6,468 bases of DNA from Sedimentisphaerales bacterium (GTDB taxonomy: Bacteria > Planctomycetota > Phycisphaerae > Sedimentisphaerales > SM23-30), in NCBI GenBank assembly GCA_030636065.1, contig DAOVXR010000104.1:1-6468 (forward strand), written 5' to 3'. The notes beneath the pieces are model-generated. The model did not search any database. It was not told the origin of the DNA and saw nothing but the letters and a program-made list of their open reading frames with translations. Both the position numbers and the translations under genes were made by a program. This document shows, one piece after another, positions 6,335 to 6,468 of this stretch (position 1 is the stretch's first letter; each line of letters starts with the position of its first letter).

Positions 6335-6468
6335 ATTTTAATCTGAAGTGCAACAAAACGGATTCAGTTGAACACCTCAGTTGGGGTCCGATAGTTAAGG
6401 CATTTTCTCGGCCTATTATTTAGTCGTTCGACAGCATTGTCAATTTCTTTTTGGCTAACGAGGTTGAA
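6335..6468 (-). mobile_element. IS30-family insertion sequence, transposase 3' end (partial)
   Basis: The segment contains the end of an IS30-type transposase on the minus strand followed by about 30 noncoding bases up to the truncated membrane gene. The motif CTGAAGTGCAAC (6343-6354) just outside the transposase is the kind of sequence found in terminal inverted repeats of IS30 relatives. The exact outer boundary cannot be set without the other end; it lies somewhere near 6332-6345. The opposite end and any target duplication are beyond the window. Confidence 0.7.
6364..6468 (-). CDS. IS30-family transposase, C-terminal 34 residues (5' part beyond window)
   Basis: Minus-strand translation from the right edge to a TGA at 6366-6364 contains EIDNAVERLNNRPRKCLNY followed by RTPTEVFN. 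The N-x-RPRK-x-L-x-Y-x-TP-x-E-V-F signature is the hallmark C-terminus of IS30-family DDE transposases, which cut and join DNA at the element's ends. The catalytic DDE residues lie outside the window, so activity cannot be judged. After the stop the same frame continues with IRFVALQI, which resembles the VALQ-type tails of some IS30 transposases, so the stop could be a premature one removing a few terminal residues. Confidence 0.88.
   Translation of the reverse strand, partial: FNLVSQKEIDNAVERLNNRPRKCLNYRTPTEVFN

Noticed and set aside
1..6468. CRISPR array, tRNA or rRNA gene, riboswitch upstream of ribF
   Set aside because: No regularly spaced repeats, no cloverleaf or rRNA-like sequence seen, and no room for an FMN riboswitch because ribF overlaps the preceding gene.

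Overview
The window looks like a piece of a chromosome from a Gram-negative bacterium of intermediate GC content. A member of the Planctomycetota, possibly of the Phycisphaerae/Sedimentisphaerales type, is my best guess. The grounds are the mix of an AsmA-like giant envelope protein beside ispG, weak Shine-Dalgarno sequences, the sequence style of RibF and the TPR lipoprotein, and a palindromic intergenic element of a style I associate with such genomes. This is family-level pattern recognition; no 16S or other marker is present.

Layout. Positions 1-1655 (minus) hold the N-terminal 551 residues of a large membrane-anchored AsmA/TamB-like protein that runs off the left edge. It sits 7 bases downstream of ispG (1663-2787, minus), the [4Fe-4S] enzyme of the penultimate MEP (non-mevalonate) isoprenoid step, so the two are probably one transcription unit. 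A short divergent intergenic region (2788-2948) carries a good sigma70-like promoter for ispG and a 6-bp inverted repeat. To the right (plus) lie a TPR-containing probable lipoprotein (2949-3788), ribF for FMN/FAD synthesis (3785-4783, ATGA overlap with the previous gene), and an NrnA-like DHH/DHHA1 phosphoesterase (4835-5863). A TATAAT box directly after the ribF stop may give nrnA its own promoter.

Right end. Between nrnA and the next gene is a compact element of about 115 bp (5865-5979) with imperfect terminal inverted repeats and two strong internal hairpins, resembling a MITE or REP-type repeat. It is followed by a short two-helix membrane protein (6023-6334) that looks like the N-terminal part of a longer YcjF/DUF697-like protein. 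Its reading frame ends where an IS30-family insertion sequence begins. The C-terminal 34 codons of the IS30 transposase are readable on the minus strand (6364-6468). The small gene is therefore probably broken by the insertion.

Overall, most of the window is core metabolism and envelope housekeeping. The non-ordinary parts are the structured element at 5865-5979, the IS30 junction, and the internal modular repeats of the AsmA-like protein. I did not find convincing evidence of a new defence, toxin-antitoxin or biosynthetic system.
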